Shown piece by piece: positions 1-10,847 of a DNA stretch of 64,000 nt. The position numbers and the translations under genes were made by a program. Position 1 is the first letter of the stretch, and each line of letters opens with the position of its first letter. The stretch lies in the NCBI RefSeq assembly GCF_000315625.1, contig NW_005434673.1, positions 291,275 through 355,274 on the forward strand. The letters run 5' to 3'. The notes under the pieces are model-generated. The model saw only the letters and a program-made list of their open reading frames with translations. It did not search any database and was not told where the DNA came from. The DNA comes from Guillardia theta CCMP2712. Lineage: Eukaryota > Cryptophyceae > Pyrenomonadales > Geminigeraceae.

Positions 1-587
1 CACGTTGCTACCTTCCACACTGCTTCTTTATCTTGCCTGTCCCCGTCGGGTTCCCTTTTCCCTCCTCTTGTCAACCTCTCATGGGCACGACAGACTACTT
101 CGCGATCCTCCGGGCAGCCTCAGACGGCTCGATCGGCCACATCAGGAGTCCATCATGTAGCAGGTCCCTGTGCTGACTCCTCCTCCTCTCCTCCTCATTC
201 CAACACAGGTTACTGTGGACACGTTCCCCTCCACCCCGGCAATCCGGTCCCCATCATCGGATGAGGCGTGTTGGGTCTGAGCACCGGGCTGTTCTTTTGA
301 CTTCTTCTCTATTCTTGTCGAGCCCTTGCATCGCTGATTCCTGCCACACCCTCTGCCATCAACACGTGCGCCACAGTCGCAAATCCTTCAGATTCACACG
401 AACAGGACAATCATTGAACTTGGTCAAACGATGAAGGATTGTATTCTGCTCCTCGTTGATTATCAATATACAGAAAGCAAAGATTGGAGATTTCCTGATC
501 CTAAAACAACAGAACAGGTCTTGAGGAGCAAGGAGGAAAAACAGCAGCAAGAGGAGCAGCTGTTCCATAGTGCGTCAAAGCCAGATC
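1..587. other. Left flank; possible short open frame, no firm gene
   Basis: On the + strand an ATG at position 80 opens a frame that could be joined across a GT-AG intron near 157-205 and then stays open to a TGA near 432. It begins with residues resembling the start of a J-domain (MGTTDYFAIL), but the remainder is arginine/serine-rich with no motif. A second open stretch on + at 431-823 overlaps the coding end of the minus-strand helix-turn-helix gene and is probably a shadow. I do not call a gene here. Confidence 0.2.
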
Positions 588-2073
588 TTACGGAAGCATT
601 GGAGTGCGAGGAGGAGAGAAGTCGTGCCCGTGTCCGTACGAGTGTCCAACGTTTGCATGTCCTCCTTGAACTGCTCCCTGACCCACTGACCCTGATGCTG
701 CCCCTCCCACAACTTGTCCTCCTTGTACTTGCAGCTGTAGCTGCTGGGAGGACACTCCGAGCATGGACGAGGGCAGGGAACCGGGCACGTCTACCACACC
801 ACCCTGCGAGACTGAGGCCATAGCGCTTCCATTCACCTGCTCCTACATATCAGAAGAACAAGCAACAGGTGTCTTTTCGACCTGCATCTTCTTCTTCATT
901 CGATAGCGGCGCATGGCCTCCGCCATGTACGCCTTGTCTCTGATGCGCACTCTTGGCTTCCTCTTCTTCTCCTCCTCCCCTTCAGCGATCGGTTTCTTGC
1001 GCTGGAGAGCTCCATTGGGCAGGGCATAAGGAGTTCCTGAGAAAGGATGAAAACAAAGCGCAGGCTCGTGGCCACCGTCACTCACCCTGCTCAACAATCC
1101 TATCCTTCCACTTCTTGACAGTCTTAGCTTGCAGTCCTTTTCACAGTCCAATCAAACCGACCCGAATTATATCAGGCACAGATGGAGTACCAGTTTGCAG
1201 CGCGATCTCCTTGGGATCCATCCCACTTGACAACTTCACCCATACCAGGTCGCGGATGGCCTATTTCAAACAAAATCTCAGACACGCTAGCACACCTGAG
1301 CATCTCACTACCTTGGGATATCCCTTGCAGCCGGGAACGGTCTCTGTCATCTTCTGGACCCAAGGAGGAGCGGGAATAGACGAGGGTCCCGTGTTTGAAG
1401 CCGGCGCAACAGGAGCAGCAGGTTGGGGAGCAGCGGCAGCCACCGCAGCAACACTGTTCACTTGGTTGGCATTGCTCGCGGCCCCTGCGCTACTACTGCG
1501 TCTTCGGATCCAGGAAGTGAGTTTCTCTAGGGAACGTAGCTGAGCAAAGAGTTCCTGCGGCGGTCGCTTCCACAGGGCTGTGATAAGCTGGGCGCTAGAG
1601 GAATTCTTGAGCGTGGACTGTCTATTCTTGAGGCCGGCTGTGAGCTCGTGATCAGCGTCAGGATGCAAGGCAAGCCAACGTACCTCCTCGTGAGTTACTG
1701 AGATCTTTGGCTGAACAAATAGAAAGTCATCTCCAACCTCAAGAAATGCTTGGGAAAACTCACTAGGATCGTGTCGTAGCCTCCTGCGTTTGCTCGGGCT
1801 CCCATCCTCTCGCTCGGAGTTGTCACCAGAGTTCCAGTCGTTCTGTTGAGAGCTGACAACTCTCAAGTCACTCTGCCAGGCACTCTCCTGCACCACAACT
1901 CAATGGCATGACGAGCCAACATGTCGAATCACCTGCAATGACCTCTTCTGATGCTGACTGTCCGAGACATCATTGTCGGCAAGGTTCTCCAGGTCACTTG
2001 ACACAAGTCAGGTTGTCAAACGCAGACAACATTAGCACCTTCGTTTACGCACTCTCGGCACCAGCTGCGCCAT
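588..2073 (-). CDS. Putative nuclear protein with a helix-turn-helix DNA-binding motif
   Basis: Six exons (2053-2073, 1312-1887, 1191-1260, 1086-1136, 882-1036, 588-842) join in frame to about 375 residues. The short first exon is the least certain piece. The protein has a basic nuclear-localisation-like cluster (SKRRRLRHD, about residue 40), an alanine/proline-rich linker, then residues from exons 3 and 4 that read as a helix-turn-helix (DPKEIALQTGLQAKTVKKWK), which only appears after removing the intron at 1137-1190. A lysine/arginine-rich helix (RRYRMKKKMQ) follows, and the C-terminus is rich in Gly, Gln, Val and Ser with no motif, like an activation or assembly region. A role in DNA binding or transcription is inferred from the HTH and basic patches; no named family was recognised. 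Confidence 0.6.
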
Positions 2074-3021
2074 CGGACGAGCAACAACCTTGGCACCTAC
2101 TTAAGTTCAATCATTGCCAGTCCACCTTCCTTTCCTTCGTTGTCACGGGCAAATGGATCCATTGCTTGCCCTCCATTCTCCATAATTCCTCCGCGCAATT
2201 CTTACGCTTCTGATTCTCTTGTACAATCCAACAGTTTTTCCTGCTTTCGCTCTTTCTCTCTTTCTCTTTCTTTCTGTCTACTTGGATTCGACGTTTTCTC
2301 TGCATCAATTGATTTTCAACCTCTTAATTACGCCCCATTCCCTTGCAATATTCGTCCTTTTCCCTTTGTTTGCTTTCGTTTCCATTGTCTTATTCTCTTG
2401 CAATCTCAGCATCGTCGGGCATCTTTCCTCCGCCTCTTCTATCTCCTTTCCTCCTTTTCACTTGCTCCCTGTTTCTCTTGGCTTCTCCTCCTCCCTCTCC
2501 CCCTCCTCTCCCCCTCCCTCTCCTCCTCCCTCCCAGGAAGTTCGGCATGTTCTTTCCCTGCACCGGCAAGCTTGAAATTAGTTCAGAACCATATTTCAAA
2601 TTCTTCATCTAATTTTGGAACTATACGGTGACACGTTCATATTGAGATTAGTTGTTCAATTGTGTTTAAGTAATAGATCAGCGAAGCCCCGGGCAGGGGC
2701 CCAGTGGCAGCAGCCGGGCCCGGGCCGGGCCGGGCCCCGGAGTCACCGTCAACCTTGAACACTGAGTCTATACTGAACAAACATCCGTGACAAAAGTTGA
2801 GTCATCAGCCTGAGTGAGATGCCTCTCACTGAGTAAATGAGCTCCTCACTCACAGCCTAGAGCCGGGCGCGACCGTCGCTGTCACCGGGCCGTGAGCGCC
2901 GCTGCCGGGGGGGCGTGTTTAAAACTTAGAGTAATGCCATCATGGCACGGTCACGAGTCAACTGTTTGAGGGCGGGCCTGACGGTACCGGGTACTACCGT
3001 AGTAAATCATTATTCCTTTTA
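2074..3021. promoter_or_regulatory. Divergent intergenic region with pyrimidine tract and GC-rich island
   Basis: It lies between the 5' ends of a minus-strand and a plus-strand gene. Positions 2225-2535 are almost pure pyrimidine on the + strand (CTCCTCCCTCTCC-type repeats). Positions 2680-2990 form a GC-rich island with CCGGGCC runs and the words AGTCACCGTCAA and CACGAGTCAA. Open frames across the pyrimidine tract are compositional artefacts. A promoter role is inferred from position only. Confidence 0.4.
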
Positions 3022-3045
3022 TTGACTGAAAAAGAAGGGCAAACC

Positions 3046-4024
3046 ATGATTACCGGCCACGATGTGTCAAACATCTCAAGTTTTTTAGCAACGGTGCGGT
3101 TGTTCATTCATTTCTTGTTCACGGCTGGGGCTAACGGTATGCCGCTTCTGGTTCAGCTCGACCATGGTCATACGTGGGTTTCCCGGTCTGGTATGAGAAG
3201 CAGGTCGTCGGTGCTGAGAGCTAAGTTTAACGAGCTGAGCCAGTATCAGCTGACCCCCGAAGCCTATGAGAAACTCTTCAAAGAGGTCAGGGAGGCAGAA
3301 CTTGAAGATTCTCAACAACGGACCGCAGCTGAAACACGCAGACCTACCAAACCGTCAAGCTATGTGAGCGCGCGAGGTTCTCGTTACATGTCAACTGTGC
3401 CAGTAGGAGCTTGGTCCAATGCTCACCTTGAGCAGCAAGCACGCAGGCACGAAGTGAATGTCAGTCAAATTTGTGTAGGTGATACCTTGGCTTCACAAGA
3501 AGTCGAAAGATTGAAAGCAACAAAGAAGCATCCAGGCCAGCTTGAAAGGAAGATTTTGAGCTCGAAAGGAATCCGGGACACAGTAAAAGCAACAGAACTA
3601 GCTATTCATGCGATAGAAACTCTTTCACTTCGAAACACTGATTTGTCTGATGAGGCTGACATTTTATTCGAACATATTGAAAAGTTAAAGAATGAAAGCA
3701 AGATCCAACAGGTTTGTTTCTTGTGTTTTGCGTGCTTGATTCTGATTTGATCATTTCAAGGAACTCATCAAGAAATTGAGGTCTGAAATTATGAATCAAA
3801 AGTCTGAAAATCCCATATCAACCCCGCACGAAAACGACTCCCAGCCAGCAGGCAACAGCAAATTCATAGATTCATCACCGTCGACTCGTCCAATGTCAAG
3901 TCAAAAGGCTGAAAGGAGGGAAGAGGAAGTGATAAACCGACCCAAACAACAACCAAAGAGGGAAGGATTGCAGTCAAAGTGGAAGGGTGGAGTCTGGAGG
4001 ATCCAGAAAGTAGGGTATTCTTAG
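3046..4024 (+). CDS. Hypothetical protein with C-terminal coiled coil
   Basis: Two exons, 3046-3711 and 3761-4024, joined across a 49-nt GT-AG intron in phase 0 (CAA CAG / GAA CTC). The start is uncertain: the first ATG in frame is at 3046, but the ATG at 3139 begins a more typical soluble N-terminus. The middle (residues after about 50) is charged and helical, with heptad-like stretches such as VREAELEDSQQRTAAE and ILFEHIEKLKNESK, and the C-terminus is hydrophilic and disordered. No family recognised. It is convergent with the PDZ gene, with about 270 bases between stops. Confidence 0.55.
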
Positions 4025-4294
4025 TTTACTCTAAGAAACGATCATACTGCCACTTGATACAAATGTGGATCTCTTGTGTCCTTCTTGCACAAACTAATGG
4101 TAGGTTTTGGTTCATCCGAATCACGTCCAAATCTCAGCTTCAAGTCTGGGATCGACAAACCTGCTCCCGCCTCCTACTTCCTCCTCGCTACAACCCTCCC
4201 CCCTGTCCTACAGTGACTTCCACTCGTTCTTTAGTATCATATGGATACCCGCAAATCATCCTATTCAATCTCATTCCAATGCATGAGGAATTCT

Positions 4295-5291
4295 TCAAGT
4301 GAAAACAGTGGAGAGTTTTCTCGAAACTCCTGAAAGTAAGCCACTCAAACCTCCGAAATTGGACTTTTTGGCGCTTCGCTTCCCAGGATCATTCGATTGC
4401 TCTTGTGCATCTGCATGCTCTCGGTACTCAAACACGCAATCCACCTCTGCAACCACCAGGTCATTGGCACCACCAATCCGAGATCTCCTTGAAAGTAGTA
4501 TCGTCTTCCGCTCTCCTTCTTGACTTGATTCTAACAATCGATAAACCTGAAACGATGTATCAGTACGAAATATTCATTTGCGATTCACAACTGACATGCT
4601 TCTTATCCAAACCAGACACTCGGATGGCATTGATAGATATGATTTCATCACCGGCCAAGACTTCTGGTTGTGACTGCGCTACCTTACTAATCAAAAGGTC
4701 ATCATCCAGCTCTATTCCAGGACACCACAAAGCTCCGGAGGAAACTGCTTGAAGATTTTGCTCAGATGGCATCGAATCATCATTGACAATCCGCGGAGTT
4801 GCCTTGTTCCGTTCCAAATTCACAACGAGCTCGTGATTTCCCCGCAGGAAAGTCAGACAAATTGCGGTTTCCGGCTCGCCCTGCATCAATGCAGAGATGT
4901 TCTTGATTGGAAGTCTTTCTGGCAAGTCAAGGCCGTCGATCCTCAACAATTTGTCTCCAATCATCACATTCCCACTCCTTTCGGCATTGCTGCCCGGAAG
5001 AATTCCGACGACCTCTCGATTTTCTCGGATCTTGATGCCAACACCAGTGTACTGGTGAATGCGATTTGCTATCTCCATCGTCATGGAAGTGATGTCTTTT
5101 GTTTCCTTGTCTAGTCTTGCTGCAGCATCCATTGCTCTTTCTTGAAGTAAATTACAAAAATGCTCTTCATTCAAATATAACCGTTTCTCCCCCGCAGAAG
5201 AAGGGAATGAATTTTCAATCTGGAAAGACATCGTGATACTGTGGAAGTAGGCCATGAATATTACAAGAGATGAAGAAAAGTTTGATTTCAT
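4295..5291 (-). CDS. Two-PDZ-domain protein
   Basis: Exons 4596-5291 and 4546-4295 join in phase 0 over a 49-nt intron, giving about 315 residues from the ATG at 5291 (an internal ATG at 5231, MSFQIENS, is an equally plausible start). The first PDZ domain shows a carboxylate-binding-loop equivalent (TGVGIKIREN), GILPGSNAERSG and IGDKLLRIDG. A second PDZ-like domain (GIELDDDLLISKV, AGDEIISINAIRVSG) is completed only after splicing (DKKHVYRLLESSQEGERK). PDZ domains bind C-terminal peptides, so a scaffold role is likely; partners cannot be inferred. The acidic/serine C-terminal tail has no motif. Confidence 0.75.
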
Positions 5292-6050
5292 GTTTGCAAT
5301 GTGAGAGGAATGGAAGGATATAGGGGAAGGGGGGGGAGGAGAGGGAATGGAAGTATAGGGGAGGGGGGAGAAAGGGGGGAGGAGGGAGGAGAGGAGAGGA
5401 GAGGGAATAGAAGGATAGGTGAAAGGAGAGACAGGGGGATGGAGGTAGGGGAGAGGAGAGGGAATGGAAGGGGAGGGGAGGGGAGGAAGGGGAAGACGAG
5501 TGGGGACGAAATACCCAACAAACCCGCCTCAGAGAGATCGAGTGAGGACCGACCCGGCTCAGTGCTGGCTCGGACCCGGTACCGTGGCCGGGCCGAGTCA
5601 CTGCCAGCCCGGGCCAGTGCGCCGGAGTCCGAGTCGCAGCCTGGCAGTCACTGAGTCACAGCCCGGGCCGGGCCGGGCCGCTCCGCATCTTCTTTACCAT
5701 GCCGTGCTCAAAGTGAAATTAAAAATCAGTACGAGGACAAGCAGGAGAGTCGCACGGTCGAGGGGCGCGGCCAATCAATGCCGTCCGTCCTCGAGCTTCG
5801 GGCCGCGGCGTCGGGGCCCATCGGATCGTTACCCGGCGGCCCGTCCCCGGCGGCTTACCGAGTCACGCGGCGGCCCCCGGCCCCGGCCCGCCGGGCGGGC
5901 CGAGCGATCCATCAGCGCCCGCCGCCGGGCCGCATCACCATTTTTCAAACTTGACTCGAGTGCGAAAATGCGGCGGGAGGCAATGAAAGGAGGCAGTCTG
6001 AACAGTAGAGATCGGGGGGAGGGGCAACGCAGGTAGCCTGGTAGATCATC
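5292..6050. promoter_or_regulatory. Divergent intergenic region: purine tract plus GC-rich island
   Basis: Positions 5300-5500 are nearly all purine on the + strand (GGGAGAGGAGAGG-type repeats), directly upstream of the minus-strand PDZ gene. Positions 5530-5960 are very GC-rich, with CAGTCACTGAGTCAC at about 5645 next to CCCGGGCCGGGCC. It ends just before the J-domain gene start. No gene is supported here, despite long open frames caused by base bias. Confidence 0.4.
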
Positions 6051-7725
6051 ATGAGCGGCGAGCATGGAGGGGCACAAGACCCCAGCGAGCTCGATGGGAG
6101 GAGGATGGACATTGACATGGCCTACGACATCCTGGGGTTCGAGAAGTGAGTGAAGGATGTGGGCCGAGAACAGACCTGATGCGATTGACTTTGGGTGTCA
6201 GGTATGACGTACCAACGCGCAAAGATGTCACGACCCGGCGAGTAGACGAGAGCTCATGTTGGTTCGAGGTGGACGGCTGACGTCGGTTGTGCAGGTACAG
6301 GGAGAGGATGAAAATTCACCATCCCGACAAGAGTGGAGACGCCGGAAACAAAGTCGCAATGATGCTGAACCAGGCACGCGACTTCCTCTCGGCTGTCCTG
6401 TCGGTGCGGAAAAGGAGCAAATCGATTGACCCCACATGATCATCAGTTGACAGGATGAACCTTGTGATCAACTGAACGCCCCGAGGCTGCCGGAAAGATA
6501 TCTGCATCTGGTGATCAAACACCTGGACAAGGAGATTGAGTTGAGGGTAAGAATTGAGCTTTGCTGGTTGCAACGGGAAACGTTGAAGGCCTGAAGGTTT
6601 CGAGCGAATCCTTGGTGGGCCAAGTGAAGGAAACCATCGCGTCAGAGGTTCAGGTTCCGGCGCAAGAGCAGAGGTTGTACAGCGTACACAGGTAGGACTT
6701 TGTCGCAGTTCATGCTCGAGATGAACTTGCTCTTATTCAGTGGCATCGAACTGCATGATCTCAGAAGATTGGGAAGCTACAGCTGGATGCTCCCGAAGCC
6801 AATGGTGATGTTATCATTGGTACCACAAGAAATTGGTTTTCGTGATTGCAAATTCAAACAAGGTCGTTCTGAAAAGGATCTTTCAGCAAGGAACCGAAGA
6901 TGTCAATGTCCTATTGTATTCTTGTATCCGATGGTAGCGTTAACACTCTGAAGCAGCTGAAAGACATTTTGAGGTCAAAACCATCACACGCAAATTTGCA
7001 GCAACATGTAAGAGCTCTGCTGTATTGTGTACCCTCATTCCCTGCAAAGCTGCAGGAGGTCGAGAATGCCTTCTCAATCTTCACCGAAGAGATGTACCTG
7101 AGGGTTCGTTGCTGCTGCCACAAGCAGGTCCTGATGTGAGGTGGAAGGATCGAAAGCTGGACTGGTGCTCGAGGTTGAGGGGAAAACAGAGCTTTGAAAA
7201 GAAGCTTCCAGAGGGTAGGAGATAGTTCGTTGCAAGGGCTGCAACTGACGCTACCGTGCCGGAGAAGATGCAAATCGCCCAACAGATTGCAAGACGGGCA
7301 GCAAGAACGACTGCAAGGAGAGCACGATGTACGCTGCTCCGCGTCGGACGGATGAAACTCAGAGAGGTTGTGGGGATGAAACTGGCTTGTGAGTTGAAAG
7401 TCTTTGCGATCGAGCAGAGGCTGCTAGAGAGAGGATGAGTGAATCAGGAGACTGCAGGTGCGAGGAGCGTTGTCCATACTACCTCCGATCGTTAGACCTG
7501 CAAGCTCAGGTCCGGACATTTTCTTTCGTCCAGCTTCATTCTGGGTTGACGTCCTGCAGCTTGCAGAGGAGAAGGCAATCACAGCAAGACTGCGATATGA
7601 GATTGAAGGTGTGAGATCCAAGACTTTTTGCATGTCGGGGACTGACAAGTGAAGCAGTGGAGAAACAAAAAAGTCGAGAACTACAAGATAATCTTCGCTT
7701 GATGAAGAATCAACCAAATGCTTGA
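6051..7725 (+). CDS. J-domain protein with ubiquitin-like domain
   Basis: Firm exons are 6051-6145, 6202-6237, 6295-6403, 6454-6546, 6597-6691 and one starting at 6741. Together exons 1-3 form a J-domain: AYDILGFEKYDVPTRKD, then RRYRERMKIHHPDK with the diagnostic HPD. J-domains stimulate Hsp70 ATPase. Exons 4-6 read as a ubiquitin-like fold: a strand near KEIELRVSS, the helix VGQVKETIASEV, QRLYSVHSGIELHD, LGSYSW and a final strand MVMLSLV. Exons 2 and 3 are joined through a GC-AG intron (6238-6294), because the only frame-compatible donor is GCGAGT. The part after about 6900 is not resolved; exons near 7550-7610 and 7666-7725 give a coiled coil (EEKAITARLRYEIE / VEKQKSRELQDNL) and a stop at 7723-7725. 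The function is probably co-chaperone-like with ubiquitin-system contact. Confidence 0.65.
6238..6294 (+). other. GC-AG intron inside the J-domain
   Basis: The 57-nt intron starts GCGAGT and ends TGTGCAG. The nearby GT at 6242 would put the HPD-containing exon out of frame, and skipping exon 2 would delete about 12 residues from the helix II region of the J-domain. With the GC donor the spacing from ILG to HPD matches ordinary J-domains. Confidence 0.55.
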
Positions 7726-7845
7726 AACTACTTGAAAATCTACAGAATACAACCAAGATGATTGCAAATGTGTTATCAGAACATGCAACCTCTCGGGGCG
7801 CAATGAAACTGACAAGGATCATTACCACAAGGCTACAACCTCCTC

Positions 7846-10800
7846 CTATCCTGAAGGAGATCGGCACTGCTGCTCTTCCAAGGTCGTCTGACGGTAGAGC
7901 TCGGCAGCTCGCTTCTGCACATGTTGCTTGAGGACGATAAAGTCACCCATGCTCAAGTTGTCGACGAACTGTTTGAGCCTCGTGCTAACGTCCAGCTCAC
8001 CATCACTAACGCACATTCTGTCGAGAGGGCCGCATGTGGACCTTACCTGCTCCTCGAAGTGTGGCGGTGGGGAGCAAGAGGCTTCTATGCTTGGAGGGTA
8101 GGAACTCTCTGCCTCCTCCCTGCTATGGGCGATTCCGTGAATGCTCACTCCCTCTCCTCCTACGAGAGTCTCCTCGCTAGGCTGAGGCGGGCTTGAAGAA
8201 AGAGGGGATGCCAACAAGTCCTTATCACTGTCCGTTACCTGAACTTGTCCTTCCACCTTGTCTCCGTGCTGATCAGTCGCCTGAGCCCGCAAAGCCCGCT
8301 CCATCCTTCTCCTCTCCCTTCCTGTTTGAATCCCCGAAGAAGGAGGGTGCGCGCGAGAGCACGGCGAGTGTGCCGAGCCAGTCTCCAATCGACTCGTTGG
8401 CGTACAACCAGGAGAAACAGAGGGGGGTGAAGGTACGAGTTCGAGTTCTGTTCCTGCCCCGTTCGGTTCGCAGCTCGCAGCTCTGCTTCGCTTCCTACTG
8501 TCAGTCTTCTGCTGCTCACGGAACCCCTTCTCCGGTGATTCACCATGGAGCTCCTGTCCTTGCTTGCAATCAGAGTCCAACTCCTTCCGAGCATCTGCTA
8601 CTGTCGGAAGCGACAGAGTTTCCTGGCCTCCGCTCGACTTCCTCGGCTTCTGGCTTGTAACACCTTTCTTGCTGTTGGCCAGGAGGGCGAGGAGCGACTT
8701 GACGGTCCGAACTTGTTTGAGAGGTCCTTTACATCGTTCAACGACATTCTTATCCTTGATCAGCTCCATAGAGATCGCCTGACCTCTCCCCTTGACTCTG
8801 CCCTGCAGCATCGAGGACACGGCTGTCCTGAGTCCGGCCATGCTTCTGAACCTCGCGTAAAAATGCGGATCCTCCTCCTCGAAGAGCATCCAGTATACGT
8901 GATTGTTTGGAGCCTGCCGCATCAGCAGGTCGACGCCATGAGGAAGTGCATCAGGCGCTCCGAATCGCTGCAGGGCGTCGATCAACTGCAGCCCCAGCAA
9001 GGTTGGCGGACTTCTTATCGGGTCAACGGTGCCGACGAAGAGCGGGGCAGTATGTCGAGGGAGGGCAAACGACTTACAGGGTGCTCTCGCTTGTTCACCC
9101 TTGCTCTTCGAGGCGTTGGAAGGATTGCTCGGCCTCTTGGAGGGGCTCATGGTGGTGCACTCCCAGCAGGAGGAATTGAACTCGCTCCTACCTCGAGGAG
9201 ACTCTTGCTTGCAGATGCTGGTCCTTCCAGCTGATCCCTTCAGCTCTTTGATCATCTCCCTGTGCTTGCATGCACAGGAGGCGCAGTGCATGGGATTCTC
9301 GACGCTGACCAGGTCGGGGAAGACGTTGGCGACGAGTAGAGGAATCGGGGCGTGATCGATGGCGCTCATCATCCTATCGGGAGAACCCGAGAAATCAGTC
9401 TCAACGTCATGAAGAGCTTGGAGGAGGAGGAGGAAATGCCATGGCTCGCTGGCAGAGCTCTGCTCGCAGGAAGGCAGTATGTTCCTGCGGGAGGAAGGAG
9501 CGATCAGATATCAGGAGGGGTCAGCAAGACACCTCACCATGCGATGCTCAGCGAGGGCTCTTGGTTGAGAAACTCATGCGGCATGCCAGCTGGGATGACG
9601 TAAGCGTCGCCTGCGCTGATCTCAAAAGTTCCCCATCGCACGTGCGACATTGTCCACAGGTCCTTGAGTGAGCAGGATTCCTCTTCACCGCTGAAGGATC
9701 GATCGACAGGATCGTTGGTGAGGAAGCTGGACCCTCCTGGCTTTGCGTAGGACTTGAAGCCTGCAATCTTGAGCGCCAACGAGGCGTCGCACGCCTCGAC
9801 TGCAGTAACAAGTTTCTTGCCGCACTTGAGGCCGCCAATAGCGACCAGCGAGCCCATCCCATCAAGATGCATCGTGCTCCCTCCCAGCCCGTCCTTCTTG
9901 TCTCCCCGGTATCGGACTCTCCTCTTAGACATCAGAGGCTCGAACTGACATTCTTGGTTACTCAACGCGTCCTTCGCTGCTGCTTCACAACTTCCTCTCA
10001 TCTTGTCCCCGCCAAACAGGTATGGACCGTACTGCATGGACTGCTCGCTGTCCAGACTGTCCCGCAGCAGGCTTGCCCTCCCCCAAGGCAAGAACTTGGA
10101 GAAAACATCGTGAGTGTTGAGAAACAGCATGTCGTCTTGATATAACATTATGTTCTTGCAAGTGAACGTCCCGAGAGCCCCACTCCATGCACATTCGAAG
10201 TTAGATAGTCCCTTCTCATAGGACCTCATCGCGCTGAGGTAGCTTCCCAGCTCAGTGCAGAGCTCGCCCTTGCGGTCTCTCCCCGACAGTTGCGCGACAA
10301 ACGATGAACGGTCAGAAAGCCATTTGTCCATGTTCGTCTTGAGGACCTCGAACGCTCCCTCCATAATCAGGAAGACTCGATGCTCCATGGCAGCGTTGAT
10401 CGCCGACTCTAGCTCCGAGCTCGTCATCGCCATCATCTGCTTGAAGCTGATCCTGCACAAGTTGAAGTTCGAGCCCGCAAGCGGGGAGACCAGGAACGGC
10501 CGTAGGATCTCTGGGCATTCGACCCGTTGATCAGGGTTGCGGTAGCGCAGAGGCATCCTGGGCAATCGAGTCTGAGGGTTGTTACCGATGATGGAGCTGT
10601 GGAGGAGGAGAGGAATCGTTGAGAACGACTCGTCCCACCTGCACTGAAGGCCAGCCAACACCTTCCAGTAAGCAGGGCATGCCTTGAACATACTTCTGAA
10701 CCGAGAGCATACACGCGACAACAAGAATGCAGACAAGACGTCAACGTCTCTCCATACGTTCACCAACACCTCGAGCACGTCCACTGCTGGTATGGTGCCA

Positions 10801-10847
10801 GCGCCAGAGGGACATGCACAGGAAGTTGACGAACTTGGTTGCGCCAT
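7846..10847 (-). CDS. F-box-like / JmjC-domain oxygenase
   Basis: Exons 9538-10847 and 7846-9484 join in frame over a 53-nt intron to 982 residues. The N-terminus (about residues 20-65) resembles an F-box (VLEVLVNVWRDVDVLSAF, then RVCSRFRSMFKACPAYWK). A JmjC-type cupin follows: the iron ligands appear as HLD (about 327-329, MHLDGMGSLVAIGG) and a distal His in IPAGMPHEFLN (about 424), with lysines nearby for 2-oxoglutarate. This predicts an Fe(II)/2OG hydroxylase or demethylase. The remaining roughly 540 residues are mostly disordered, Ser/Pro/Lys-rich, with one ordered patch (NNHVYWMLFEEEDPHFY) and a helical end. The substrate is unknown. The start is the first ATG after an upstream TTG in the same frame. 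Confidence 0.75.

Noticed and set aside
1137-1190. A 25-nt intron in the helix-turn-helix gene
   Set aside because: An alternative donor at ACTG/GTACTC gives a normal 54-nt intron and a better HTH.
2140-2631. Open frames of 89 to 163 codons on + and one on - across 2140-2631
   Set aside because: They lie in a pyrimidine tract and give Ser/Leu/Pro- or Arg/Gly-rich low-complexity products; caused by base bias.
5301-6036. Open frames of 117 and 190 codons on + and proline-rich frames on -
   Set aside because: They span a purine tract and GC-rich island upstream of two genes; no motif and no splice logic.
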